In this document: in pieces, positions 26,108 to 34,547 of the stretch
Layout of the letters: the number at the start of each line of letters is the position of its first letter
Numbering within the stretch: position 1 is the first letter of the stretch
DNA from: an uncultured Synechococcaceae cyanobacterium
Lineage (GTDB): Bacteria; Cyanobacteriota; Cyanobacteriia; PCC-6307; Cyanobiaceae
DNA length: 47,237 bases
Direction of reading: 5' to 3'
Assembly: GCA_903907855.1 (NCBI GenBank)
Contig: CAIVPT010000272.1
Span: 1-47,237 of the forward strand
The notes under the pieces: model-generated
The model's database searches: none
What the model saw: the letters and a program-made list of their open reading frames with translations, nothing else
Told to the model about the DNA's origin: nothing
Translations under genes and position numbers: made by a program

Positions 26108-27040
26108 ATGCGGCACCATTGTGGGCCATGGCACCAGGGATGGGGCGAGGAACCCCAAGCCGTGGTGTGGATGCTCTCCAGCGCCCTCAGCTTCAGCCTG
26201 ATGGTGGTGTGCGTGCGGGCGGTGGGGCCACGCATCCCCCTGGCGGAGGTGGTGCTGGTGCGGGCGGTGGTGAGCGTGGCGCTGAGCGCAGCGCTGCTCT
26301 GGCGGGCCCGGGTGCCGCCCCTGGGTAACCGCCGCGGATTGCTGATGCTGCGGGGCACCCTGGGTACCGCTGCCCTGATCTGCGTCTATGCGGCGGTCGT
26401 CCGCCTGCCGATGGCCACCGCCACGGTCCTGCACTACCTGTACCCCCCACTCACGGCGGCGCTGGCCCTGCTGGTGCTGGGTGAGCGGGTCGGGAAAACC
26501 CTCGGCCTGGCGATGGGCTGCGGCTGGCTCGGGGTGCTGGTGATCGCCCTGCCCGGCCCCAACCCCGCCGGCGCAGCCGATCCGGTCGGGCTGGTGCTGG
26601 CCCTGGCGGGCGCGTTGCTCACCGCCCTGGCCTACATCGCCGTGCGCCAGCTGGGACGCAGCGAACACCCCCTGGTGATCGTTCTGTATTTCCCCCTGAT
26701 GGCCATTCCCCTGACCCTGCCGGCGGTGCTGTGGGCGCCGGTGTGGCCGACGGGACGGGAGGCGCTCTGGTTGCTGGGGGTGGGTCTGTTCACGCAGCTG
26801 GGGCAGATCGGCCTGACCCAGGGTCTGACGAAGCTGCCGGCGGCGCGGGCCACCGCCCTGAGCTACACCCAGGTGCTGTTCGCCGCCCTGTGGGGTTGGC
26901 TGTTCTTCGGGGAGACCCTGGCCATGCGCACGGGGATCGGCGCCGCCCTGGTGCTGGCCGCCACGGGGCTCACCCGGCCGGGGCCCCCGCCCGGGGAAGC
27001 GGGGAGCGCCGCTCGCCCGGCAAGGGGAGGGGATAGGTGA
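26108..27040 (+). CDS. EamA/DMT superfamily permease
   Basis: A 310-residue permease with ten hydrophobic helices in two EamA repeats (about 20-145 and 155-295). Typical signatures are WMLSSALSFSLMVVCVRAVG in helix one, LPMATATVLHYLYPPLTAALALLVLGE at the end of repeat one, and LTKLPAARATALSYTQVLFAALWGWLFFGE at the end of repeat two. Family members export amino acids, drugs or nucleotide metabolites; the substrate is unknown. Its 3' end overlaps the convergent lipoprotein gene by 71 bases. Confidence 0.85.
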   Translation: MRHHCGPWHQGWGEEPQAVVWMLSSALSFSLMVVCVRAVGPRIPLAEVVLVRAVVSVALSAALLWRARVPPLGNRRGLLMLRGTLGTAALICVYAAVVRLPMATATVLHYLYPPLTAALALLVLGERVGKTLGLAMGCGWLGVLVIALPGPNPAGAADPVGLVLALAGALLTALAYIAVRQLGRSEHPLVIVLYFPLMAIPLTLPAVLWAPVWPTGREALWLLGVGLFTQLGQIGLTQGLTKLPAARATALSYTQVLFAALWGWLFFGETLAMRTGIGAALVLAATGLTRPGPPPGEAGSAARPARGGDR

Positions 27041-27485
27041 ACCAGTCGGGCTCGGGGCCATCGGCGCGAGTGCTGGGCTGGGCAAGCCGCCAGCTCTCCC
27101 CCCGCTCGCCCCGCTGCAGATAGAGCGTGAAGGGGCTGTCGACGCGGATCGGGTCGCCGCTGAGCCGCCAGTCGAAGCGACCGGCGAGGCGCAAGCCGCG
27201 GGCCTCACCGATGCGCAGCGACTCCTGCTCCTCCACCCGCACCCGACTCACCTCCGGGATGCCGCCGCTGGCGAGGCCGAGGGCGCCGGCCACCTGCTCC
27301 TGGGTGAGGCGGATCTGCAACGCCAGGGCATCGAGCAGCACCCGCTGGGATGGCTGCCCCGGCCCGCCGCAGCCGCTGAGGGAGAGGGGGAGCAGCAGGG
27401 CTACCACCAGGGCCAGGGCAGCACAGGCTCGACGCAGCGGGGCCCAGCGGGGGGCCGCTGCGGGGGTTGGCAGGGGGGGCAGCAT
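26970..27485 (-). CDS. Putative lipoprotein
   Basis: A 171-residue secreted protein with an N-terminal hydrophobic helix (CAALALVVALLLPL) and a lipobox LSLSGC, with Cys39 as the likely lipid-modified residue. The mature part begins with a helix LLDALALQIRLTQEQVAGAL and a beta-rich segment (VRVEEQESLRIGEARGLRLAGRFDWRL, shown in part: LRLAGRFDWRL) that should be a small domain. No family is recognised. ATG 27485 was chosen; an ATG at 27509 would overlap the ruvA start codon head-to-head. Its 3' end overlaps the permease. Confidence 0.72.
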   Translation of the reverse strand: MLPPLPTPAAAPRWAPLRRACAALALVVALLLPLSLSGCGGPGQPSQRVLLDALALQIRLTQEQVAGALGLASGGIPEVSRVRVEEQESLRIGEARGLRLAGRFDWRLSGDPIRVDSPFTLYLQRGERGESWRLAQPSTRADGPEPDWFTYPLPLPGERRSPLPRAGAPAG

Positions 27486-27507
27486 GGGGACCGACGGAGA
27501 TGGGTCC

Positions 27508-28164
27508 ATGATCGGCTGGCTGGAGGGGCGTCTCGCCGAACCCTGGCAACAGGCGCAGCGCTGCGGGGCCCTGCTGATCTGCCACGGGGTGGGCTACGAG
27601 ATGCAGCTGAGCCTGCGGCATTGGCGCGCGCTGCCGGAGCCGGGCACCACCCTGGCCGTGTACGTGCACACCCAAGGTCGCGAAGACGGCTGGACGCTCT
27701 ACGCCTTCCCGGCCCGCTCCGAGCGCGAACTGTTCCGGGAGCTGGTGGCGGTGAGTGGGGTGGGCCCGCAGATGGCCCTGGGGCTGCTGGGGAGCATGGA
27801 ACCCGAGGAGTTGGCACGGGCGATCGTGCAGGCCGATCTGCGGCGGCTGAGCCAGGCGCCGGGGGTGGGTCGCCGCACGGCGGAACGGCTGGCGGTGGAG
27901 TTGCGCCAGAAGCTCCAGCAGCGCTTCCCGGTTCTGGTGGCTGGTCAGGACATCGGCGAGCTCCCCCAGGGGGAGGGTGACCCCCACACCGCCCTGACGG
28001 AGGGACAGCGGGAGGAGGTGCAGCTGACCCTGGCCACCCTCGGCTACGAGCCCCTGGAAATCCATCGGGCCCTGCGGGCGGTGGCCGGCGGCCTGGCGGA
28101 GGGGGCCGGCAGCGACGAATGGATCCGTGAAACGCTGCGCTGGCTGTCGCGGCCGGCGGCGTAA
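27508..28164 (+). CDS. ruvA: Holliday junction helicase subunit RuvA
   Basis: RuvA binds four-way DNA junctions as a tetramer and loads the RuvB motor for branch migration. The 218-residue product has the OB-fold domain I ([45 protein letters not shown] in part), paired helix-hairpin-helix motifs ([17 protein letters not shown] and [20 protein letters not shown]) and a domain III of about 50 residues ([23 protein letters not shown] in part) that contacts RuvB. The ATG at 27508 is fixed by the conserved MIGWLEG start. ruvB is not in the window. Confidence 0.94.
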   Translation: MIGWLEGRLAEPWQQAQRCGALLICHGVGYEMQLSLRHWRALPEPGTTLAVYVHTQGREDGWTLYAFPARSERELFRELVAVSGVGPQMALGLLGSMEPEELARAIVQADLRRLSQAPGVGRRTAERLAVELRQKLQQRFPVLVAGQDIGELPQGEGDPHTALTEGQREEVQLTLATLGYEPLEIHRALRAVAGGLAEGAGSDEWIRETLRWLSRPAA

Positions 28165-28220
28165 TCGCCCCCCCACAGGGTAAGGTGCCTGTTTGCAAGT
28201 CCGCGCCAGGGGCGCCGTCT

Positions 28221-28490
28221 ATGTCGCTCACCACCACCAAGAAGCAGGAACTGATCAACGGGCACCAGACCCACCCCACAGACACCGGGTCCGTGGAGGT
28301 TCAGGTGGCAATGCTGAGCGAGCGCATTCAGCAGCTCAGCGGCCATCTGCAGAAGAACATCCACGACTTCTCCTCCCGCCAGGGTCTGCTGAAGATGATC
28401 GGCCGGCGCAAGCGTCTGCTCGGCTATCTGCGGGCCCAGAGCGAAGCGCGCTATGCGGGGCTGATCGAGAAGTTGGGCATCCGCGGCTGA
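28221..28490 (+). CDS. rpsO: Ribosomal protein uS15
   Basis: uS15 is a primary 16S-rRNA-binding protein of the 30S platform. The 89-residue product starts [18 protein letters not shown] and contains the signature [20 protein letters not shown] and [16 protein letters not shown]. Length is exact for the family. It lies 56 bases after ruvA. A TAAGGT at 28181-28186 could be a -10 box, but no -35 is seen. The PAM68-like gene starts 8 bases after its stop. Confidence 0.97.
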   Translation: MSLTTTKKQELINGHQTHPTDTGSVEVQVAMLSERIQQLSGHLQKNIHDFSSRQGLLKMIGRRKRLLGYLRAQSEARYAGLIEKLGIRG

Positions 28491-28498
28491 GGCACCCG

Positions 28499-28942
28499 AT
28501 GGGCCGTCAGGGGGATGGGAAGGGCTCCGGTGGTGCCGGGTTCCGCCAGGGCGGGCCCTCCGCCCCCAGGGGCGCCATGGGCGGCGACGCCAAGCCAGCC
28601 CGTCGTGCGTCCAGCCAGGTGATCCCCGATGCGGTGTCCAAGCGGATGGTGCGACGCATCGCCCTGGCCACCGGGATTCCCAGCGTGCTGGGCATGGCGG
28701 TGATTGTGGCCAGCTACTTGCTGGTGTCGCGCCAGATTCTGTCGATTCCCCCGGTGGTCACCCTGCTGGGCTCGGGCGCCTTCTTTCTGCTGGGCCTCGT
28801 GGGCCTGAGCTACGGGGTCGTGTCCGCCAGCTGGGAGGAGGCTCCAGGCAGTCCGCTGGGCGTGGAGCAGGTCGCCAAGAACGTGGGCCGCATCCGCGAC
28901 TCGGTGCGTGCCATGCGCGAGGGCAGCGGCGCTGGCGGCTGA
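28499..28942 (+). CDS. PAM68-like photosystem II assembly protein
   Basis: A 147-residue protein with a glycine- and basic-rich cytoplasmic N-terminus of about 50 residues and two transmembrane helices, IPSVLGMAVIVASYLLVS and VVTLLGSGAFFLLGLVGLSYG, followed by a conserved-looking tail (VSASWEE, GVEQVAKNVGRIRDSVRAMRE). This is the layout of PAM68, which helps insert chlorophyll into CP47 during photosystem II assembly. The gene is closely linked to rpsO, 8 bases apart. Confidence 0.85.
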   Translation: MGRQGDGKGSGGAGFRQGGPSAPRGAMGGDAKPARRASSQVIPDAVSKRMVRRIALATGIPSVLGMAVIVASYLLVSRQILSIPPVVTLLGSGAFFLLGLVGLSYGVVSASWEEAPGSPLGVEQVAKNVGRIRDSVRAMREGSGAGG

Positions 28943-28943
28943 A

Positions 28944-28970
28944 CGCCCAGGCCCCCCTGGCTCCTGGGCG
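28944..28970. terminator. Hairpin between the PAM68-like gene and dnaE
   Basis: CGCCCAGG (28944-28951) and CCTGGGCG (28963-28970) are perfect eight-base arms around an eleven-base loop, directly after the PAM68-like stop and facing the convergent dnaE end. No clear T-run follows, only CCCTT. It is a candidate U-poor terminator for the plus-strand transcript. Confidence 0.5.
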
Positions 28971-28990
28971 CCCTTGATAGTCCCGCTTGC

Positions 28991-29024
28991 TCAGGCCGCT
29001 TCCTGGCTCAGGCCGCTTCCTGGC
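28991..29024. repeat. 17-base tandem duplication at the dnaE stop codon
   Basis: The 17 bases TCAGGCCGCTTCCTGGC occur twice in immediate succession (28991-29007 and 29008-29024). The inner copy includes the dnaE stop and its last codons; the outer copy lies just beyond the stop. This looks like a replication-slippage duplication with no effect on the protein. Confidence 0.9.
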
Positions 29025-32000
29025 CCAGGGGGGAGCGCAAGCGGGCGGAGAAGGATGCGGAGGTGAGGGTGGCCACGGCCGCAGAGGCATCCGCCACGCA
29101 GAACTGGGGACCGAGACGAACGAACAGGCGCTGCACCCCATCGTGCAGACAAGCCACCACCGGCACCCGCACCCCCACCTCGTCCTGACCAGGCCGGTGG
29201 CGATGCAGACATTCCCGCAGCCGGTGCTGCACGGCGATGTCACCAGCCTGTTCCGGCGCCAGATCCACGAGCACCAGCTGCAGATCCTCGATGCTGCGGC
29301 AGTCCTCCACGATCAGCTGCACCCGCTCGTCGCGACGGTCCACCGTGGCCCATACCAGGAGCCGCGCGTCCACCATCAGGTGGTCGGCCAGGCGGGCATA
29401 GGCCTTGGGGAACACCACGGCCTCGCTGGAGCCGGTGAGATCCTCCAGCTGCAGCACCGCCATGCGGTCGCCCTTGCGGGTGGTCACCTGACGCAGCTCG
29501 GGCACCATCACCACCAGGGATACCTTGGCCTTATCGGCCTGCTCCTCCAGGTGGGCCAGGGAAATCGGCGAGAGCAACTTCACACGGCTCGCCAGCTGGC
29601 GCAGGGGGTGATCGGAGAGGTAGAAGCCAAGCAGCTCCTTCTCCAGCCGGAGCTTCTCATTGGACGGGTAATCGGCCACGGTGGCAGCCTTTGGCGCGGT
29701 GCTGCGATCGCCCCCCGGTGCGGCGGCGTCCTCGCCCCCGCCGCCGAGCAGATCGAAGAGATTGCCCTGACCGCTCGCCCGGTCGCGGGCCCGGGCATTC
29801 GCCCACTCCAGCACCAGATCCAGATCCGCCATCAGCTGGGCCCGGTTGGCACCGCTCTCCAGCGCATCAAGCGCACCGCAGTGGATCAGCGATTCCAGGG
29901 CGCGCCGGTTGAGCTGCTGGGAGGGCAGCCGGTCGCAGAGATCGGCCAGGGAGGAGAAGGGACCATCGCTGCGGCGCGTTTCGATCAGCAGCCGGATCGC
30001 CCCTTCACCGAGGTTGCGCACGGCGGAGAGGCCAAAAAGGATGCGGGTGCCCACCGGTGTGAAGTCGATTCCGGAGGCATTCACATCGGGCGGCAGCACC
30101 TCAATGCCCATTGCCTGGGCATTGGCGATATAACGCTGCACCTTATCGCTGGCCCCGGCATTGACGGTGAGCAACGCCGCCATGTAGGCCACGGGATAGT
30201 GGGCCTTGAGATAGGCCGTCTGGTAGGTGACGGCGCCATAGGCGGTGGAGTGACTCTTGTTGAAGCAGTATTCGGCGAACAACACCATCTGCTCGAACAA
30301 TTGTTCAGCGATTCTGGGGTCTACACCGCGCTGGGTGGCCCCCTCCACAAAGAGGCTTTGGTGTTTCTCCATCTCGCTCTTTTTCTTCTTTCCCATCGCC
30401 CGGCGCAACAGATCCGCCTCGCCCAGGGAGTAGCCCGCCAGATCCTGGGCGATCTTCATGATCTGTTCCTGGTAGACCATGATGCCGTAGGTTTCCTGCA
30501 GGATTGGCTGCAGGCGTGGGTCGGCAAAATCGATCGCCTCGCGGCCGTGTTTGCGGTGGATGAATTTCGGAATCAGCCCCGCATCAAGGGGCCCCGGGCG
30601 GTAGAGGGCCAGGATTGAGGAGATATCCTCCAGGGATGAGGGCTTGAGATCGCGAACGATCTGGCGCATACCGCTGGATTCCAACTGAAAAATGCCCTCC
30701 AGATCGCCGCGTGCCAACAGGGCAAAGGTGTCAGGATCATCACCTGGCAGGGCATCGGGATCAGGTCGCTCGCCCGTGTCTTGCTCCACCAGGGTGAGGG
30801 TCTTTTCGATCATGGTGAGGTTTTTGAGGCCAAGGAAGTCCATCTTCAGCAGCCCCATGGACTCCACGTCCTCCATGAAGTATTGGGTGATCACCTGACC
30901 GTCGTTGTTGCGCTGCAGCGGCACCAGCTCATCAAGGGGATCCGCGGCGATCACCACGCCGGCAGCGTGGACACCGAAGGTTTTGTTGGTGCCCTCGATG
31001 CGCATCGCCAGATCGACCCAGTGTTTCACCCGGGGATCATTCTCATACTTCTCGCGAAACTCCGGTGCAGGCGATTCAGCTCCGATCATCTCCTTGAGCT
31101 TCGCCGGTTTGCCCCGCACCACGGGAATCAACTTGGCGAGGCGATCAGCATCGCCATAGGGAATATCGAGCACCCGGGCCACATCCTTGAGAACGGCCTT
31201 GGAGGTCATGCGGTTGAAGGTGATGATCTGGGCCACCTTGTCTTCGCCGTAGCGACGGGTGACGTACTCGATCACCTCACCACGGCGCTCGATGCAGAAG
31301 TCGGTGTCAATATCCGGCATCGACTTGCGCTCAGGGTTGAGAAAGCGCTCAAACAGCAAGCCGGTGGTGACCGGGTCGATGTTGGTGATCCCCAGGGCGT
31401 AGGCCACCAGGGAACCGGCCGCCGAGCCCCGGCCTGGACCCACCGGGATGCCATTGTCGCGGGCGAAGCGGATGTAATCCCACACCACGAGGAAGTAGGT
31501 GGGGAAGCCCATCTGCTCCATCACCTGCAGCTCGAAGGCGAGCCGCTCGCCGTACTCGGCCGGAAACCCTTCGGAGGGATCACACTTCAGGCGCTGCGCC
31601 AGACCCTGCTCCGCCACCTCCCGCAGGTAGCTGACCGCCGTGTGCCCTTCCGGGATCGGGAAGCGGGGCATCTGATAGCGGCCAAGGATGTCATAGTCCT
31701 CCACCTTTTCAGCCACGCGGCCGGTGTTGGCGATGGCGCGCTCGATCACCTCTGGCTCAAGGTGGTCGATGAAAAGGCGCCCCATCTCCGCCTCGCTGCG
31801 GATGTACTCGGTACCCGTGTAGCGCAGTCGCTTCTCGTCGCTGATCAGCTTGCCGGTGAGAATGCAGAGCAGGGCATCATGGGCCTCCACATCGCCGCTG
31901 GTGAGGTAGTGGGCATCGTTGGTGGCGATCAATTCGATCCCCAGTTCCGCGCCGATGCGGGCGATCTCGGTGTTCACGATGCGATCCTCAAGGCCGCCGT

Positions 32001-32538
32001 GGTCTTGGATCTCCAGGTAGAAGTCGTCCCCGAACACCTCCTGATACCACCGGGCCACCTCGCGCGCGGCATCGGGGCGCCCCCGCAGGATTGCCTGGGG
32101 AATTTCACCGCCCAGGCAAGCGGTGGCCACAATCAGCCCCTCGCTGTGGCGCCGGAGCACCTCCTTGTCGATGCAGGCACGGGCGAAGATGCCACGCCCG
32201 CGCATGCCACGCAGGTGGCTGATGCTGGTGAGCTTGACGAGATTGCGATAGCCGACTGCATTTTTGGCCAGCACCACCAGGTGATAGCGGCGTTCCTTCT
32301 TGCCAGGCTGATCGTCGATCGAACCGTTGATCACATACATCTCATTGCCGATGATCGGCTTGATGCCCGCCTTGCTGCACAGCTTGAGCAGCTCGATGGC
32401 GCCGTACATCACGCCGTGGTCGGTCAGGGCGAGGGCGGGCATGCCCAGGGCCACCGCCCGCTCCACCATTGCCGGCAGCTGGCTGGCCCCATCCAGGAGG
32501 CTGTAGTCGCTGTGGTTGTGGAGGGGAACGAAGGGCAC
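29008..32538 (-). CDS. dnaE: DNA polymerase III alpha subunit DnaE
   Basis: DnaE is the replicative polymerase. The 1176-residue product has the N-terminal PHP domain ([16 protein letters not shown]), the catalytic palm with MPDIDTDFC, the region [32 protein letters not shown] and [18 protein letters not shown], an OB fold near 1000 ([13 protein letters not shown]) and a C-terminal tail. Unlike in many filamentous cyanobacteria and Synechocystis, the gene is continuous across [13 protein letters not shown], the insertion site of the split DnaE intein. The start is a GTG at 32538 giving (M)[13 protein letters not shown] 17-base direct repeat covers the stop (separate entry). Confidence 0.96.
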   Translation of the reverse strand: MPFVPLHNHSDYSLLDGASQLPAMVERAVALGMPALALTDHGVMYGAIELLKLCSKAGIKPIIGNEMYVINGSIDDQPGKKERRYHLVVLAKNAVGYRNLVKLTSISHLRGMRGRGIFARACIDKEVLRRHSEGLIVATACLGGEIPQAILRGRPDAAREVARWYQEVFGDDFYLEIQDHGGLEDRIVNTEIARIGAELGIELIATNDAHYLTSGDVEAHDALLCILTGKLISDEKRLRYTGTEYIRSEAEMGRLFIDHLEPEVIERAIANTGRVAEKVEDYDILGRYQMPRFPIPEGHTAVSYLREVAEQGLAQRLKCDPSEGFPAEYGERLAFELQVMEQMGFPTYFLVVWDYIRFARDNGIPVGPGRGSAAGSLVAYALGITNIDPVTTGLLFERFLNPERKSMPDIDTDFCIERRGEVIEYVTRRYGEDKVAQIITFNRMTSKAVLKDVARVLDIPYGDADRLAKLIPVVRGKPAKLKEMIGAESPAPEFREKYENDPRVKHWVDLAMRIEGTNKTFGVHAAGVVIAADPLDELVPLQRNNDGQVITQYFMEDVESMGLLKMDFLGLKNLTMIEKTLTLVEQDTGERPDPDALPGDDPDTFALLARGDLEGIFQLESSGMRQIVRDLKPSSLEDISSILALYRPGPLDAGLIPKFIHRKHGREAIDFADPRLQPILQETYGIMVYQEQIMKIAQDLAGYSLGEADLLRRAMGKKKKSEMEKHQSLFVEGATQRGVDPRIAEQLFEQMVLFAEYCFNKSHSTAYGAVTYQTAYLKAHYPVAYMAALLTVNAGASDKVQRYIANAQAMGIEVLPPDVNASGIDFTPVGTRILFGLSAVRNLGEGAIRLLIETRRSDGPFSSLADLCDRLPSQQLNRRALESLIHCGALDALESGANRAQLMADLDLVLEWANARARDRASGQGNLFDLLGGGGEDAAAPGGDRSTAPKAATVADYPSNEKLRLEKELLGFYLSDHPLRQLASRVKLLSPISLAHLEEQADKAKVSLVVMVPELRQVTTRKGDRMAVLQLEDLTGSSEAVVFPKAYARLADHLMVDARLLVWATVDRRDERVQLIVEDCRSIEDLQLVLVDLAPEQAGDIAVQHRLRECLHRHRPGQDEVGVRVPVVACLHDGVQRLFVRLGPQFCVADASAAVATLTSASFSARLRSPLGQEAA

Positions 32539-32668
32539 AGCGCAGCGTCGTCGGTCGAACCGCCACGTTAGGCGAGGACCCAAGGGGCAGCGCCTACCCC
32601 TCCACGAACACGGGCAGGGGCACTAGATGTGGGGGCCGGCCCACCGGCACTTAGGCGAAGGGCTCAGC

Positions 32669-32701
32669 CCTGGGGTTCAGGCCTGGGGTTCAGGCCTGGG
32701 G
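32669..32701. repeat. 13-base direct repeat upstream of dnaE
   Basis: CCTGGGGTTCAGG occurs twice in tandem with a partial third copy (32669-32681, 32682-32694, 32695-32701), in the 178-base gap between the gatA end and the dnaE start. The unit has CCTG...CAGG ends and so could form small stems. No function is evident. Confidence 0.85.
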
Positions 32702-32716
32702 CGTGGCCGCCGCTTC

Positions 32717-34177
32717 TCAGAGCGCCAGGGGAGCCTCCGGGCGCCGCTCCATCACCCGGGCGGCGACCTCGAACTGGTGGGCCACCCGCAGCAGCTTCTC
32801 CTCCTCCAGCACACCGGCGATCAGCTGCAGACCGATGGGCAGGCCGGCGTCATCAAAGCCGCAGGGAACATTGATCGCCGGCAGACCCGCCAGGTTGGCC
32901 GGGATCGTCAGCAGGTCGGCCAGATACATCGCCAGCGGATCGTCGGCATGGGCGCCGAAGCGGAAGGCGGTGGTGGGGGAGGTGGGCGAGAGGAGCACGT
33001 CCACCTCGCCGAAGGCCCGATCGAAATCACGCCGGATCAGCGTGCGCACCTGCTGGGCTTTGCGGTAAAAGGCGTCCACGTAGCCGGCGGAGAGGGCATA
33101 GGTGCCGATGAGGATGCGGCGTTGCACCTCGTCGCCGAAGCCTTCGGCCCGGCTGCGGGCTGTCATCTCAGCCAGGCTGCCGGCCCCCTCACTGCGGTAG
33201 CCGTACTTCACCCCGTCGTAGCGGGCCAGGTTGGCACTGGCCTCCGAGGGGGCGATCACGTAGTAGGTGGCGATGCCGTCGTCGAAGCGGGGGCAGTCGA
33301 CGTCGACCAGCTCACAGCCCAGGGACTGGAGCAGATCGGCAGCGGCAAGCACCGAAGCCTTCACCTGGGGGTCGAGCCCCTGCTCGTGGAAGCACTGACG
33401 GATCAGCCCCACCCGCAGGCCGGCCAGCGGCGCCTCAAGGCCCGCCACGTAATCGGGCACGGCGGCTTGAAGGCAGGTGGCATCGCGCGGGTCCGCGCCG
33501 GCAATCACCTGCAGCAGCTCGGCGGTGTCGGCGACGCTGGAGGTGAAGGGGCCCACCTGGTCGAGGGAGCTGGCGAAGGCGATCAGGCCCCAGCGGCTGA
33601 CCCGGCCGTAGGTGGGCTTGAGGCCCACCACGCCACAGAAGGCGGCGGGCTGGCGAATCGAACCGCCGGTGTCGGAGCCCAGGGCCGCCACGCACTCGCC
33701 CGCGGCCACCGCGGCGGCGCTGCCTCCGGAGCTGCCCCCGGGGACGCGCTCGGGATTCCAGGGATTGCGGCTGGGCCCGAAGGCCGAGGTCTCGGTGGAG
33801 CTGCCCATGGCGAACTCATCGAGATTGGTCTTACCCAGCAGGATCGCCCCGGCCTTCCACAGCCGCTCGGTGACGGTGGATTCGTAGGGCGGCACAAACG
33901 TCTCCAGCATGCGGCTGGAGCAGGTGGTGCGGATGCCGAGGGTGCAGAGGTTGTCCTTGATCGCCAGCGGAACGCCGGCGAGCGGAGGCAGGGCCTCGCC
34001 GGCGAGGCGGGCGGCGTCGATGCGATCGGCGTCAGCGCGGGCCCGCTCCGCGGTGACCTCCAGAAAGGCGTGAACGGTGGGATCGACAGCCTCGATCCGC
34101 GCAAGATGGCGGTCGGTGAGCTCGCGGGCGGACACCTCACCGCGCTCGAGTTGCTCGCGCCACTGGGCGATCCCCAT
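32717..34177 (-). CDS. gatA: Aspartyl/glutamyl-tRNA amidotransferase subunit A
   Basis: GatA hydrolyses glutamine and supplies ammonia to GatB for converting Glu-tRNA-Gln (and Asp-tRNA-Asn) to the correct charged tRNA. The 486-residue product is a full amidase-signature enzyme: the catalytic lysine in [10 protein letters not shown], the glycine/serine region [16 protein letters not shown] with the cis-serine, and the nucleophile serine in [39 protein letters not shown] is also typical of GatA rather than other amidases. gatB and gatC are not in the window, as usual in cyanobacteria. Confidence 0.95.
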   Translation of the reverse strand: MGIAQWREQLERGEVSARELTDRHLARIEAVDPTVHAFLEVTAERARADADRIDAARLAGEALPPLAGVPLAIKDNLCTLGIRTTCSSRMLETFVPPYESTVTERLWKAGAILLGKTNLDEFAMGSSTETSAFGPSRNPWNPERVPGGSSGGSAAAVAAGECVAALGSDTGGSIRQPAAFCGVVGLKPTYGRVSRWGLIAFASSLDQVGPFTSSVADTAELLQVIAGADPRDATCLQAAVPDYVAGLEAPLAGLRVGLIRQCFHEQGLDPQVKASVLAAADLLQSLGCELVDVDCPRFDDGIATYYVIAPSEASANLARYDGVKYGYRSEGAGSLAEMTARSRAEGFGDEVQRRILIGTYALSAGYVDAFYRKAQQVRTLIRRDFDRAFGEVDVLLSPTSPTTAFRFGAHADDPLAMYLADLLTIPANLAGLPAINVPCGFDDAGLPIGLQLIAGVLEEEKLLRVAHQFEVAARVMERRPEAPLAL

Positions 34178-34219
34178 CGGCCGTTTCCAGGCTGCTGGGC
34201 CGACGCTATCAGCCGGGGG

Positions 34220-34474
34220 TCAGCCCCCGGCCCCGTTGACGGTTTCGGTGAGTGGCTCGCCCCGCTGGGTGCGCAGAAGGCGATGCTCAAGGGAGGCGGG
34301 AGCCTCGGAGCGCAGGTCGTCGAGGAAGGCGGGCAGGTGGCGCTCGAGGGTGCCGCGTCGCACGAAGGGACCGAACCAGTAGACGGCATCAGGCGAACGG
34401 GTCTCGACCCTTGCCCACCAGGCCAGACCGAGCCCGTTGACGAGGCTCCGCATCGGCCAGAGCAGGGGATTCAT
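34220..34474 (-). CDS. DUF1816 domain protein
   Basis: A small protein of about 84 residues with LGLAWWARVETRSPDAVYWFGPFV and ERHLPAFLDDLRSEAP, the mark of DUF1816, a cyanobacterial family of unknown function related in fold to CpcD-like or phycobilisome-associated small domains (from memory, weak). The segment is shown in parts: LAWWARVETRSPDAVYWFG. Starts at 34474, 34492 and 34507 are all possible; I chose the ATG giving MNPLLWPMRSL. It lies 42 bases upstream of gatA on the same strand. Confidence 0.72.
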   Translation of the reverse strand: MNPLLWPMRSLVNGLGLAWWARVETRSPDAVYWFGPFVRRGTLERHLPAFLDDLRSEAPASLEHRLLRTQRGEPLTETVNGAGG

Positions 34475-34547
34475 GGGCAAGGTCGCAGACATCTCCATTC
34501 TGACCACGCCACCCGGAGGGCGGAATGCCCCCAGGCGGCCAGGGTGC

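Noticed and set aside
30781-32571. 596-codon plus-strand ORF opposite dnaE
   Set aside because: Antisense shadow of a clear polymerase gene.
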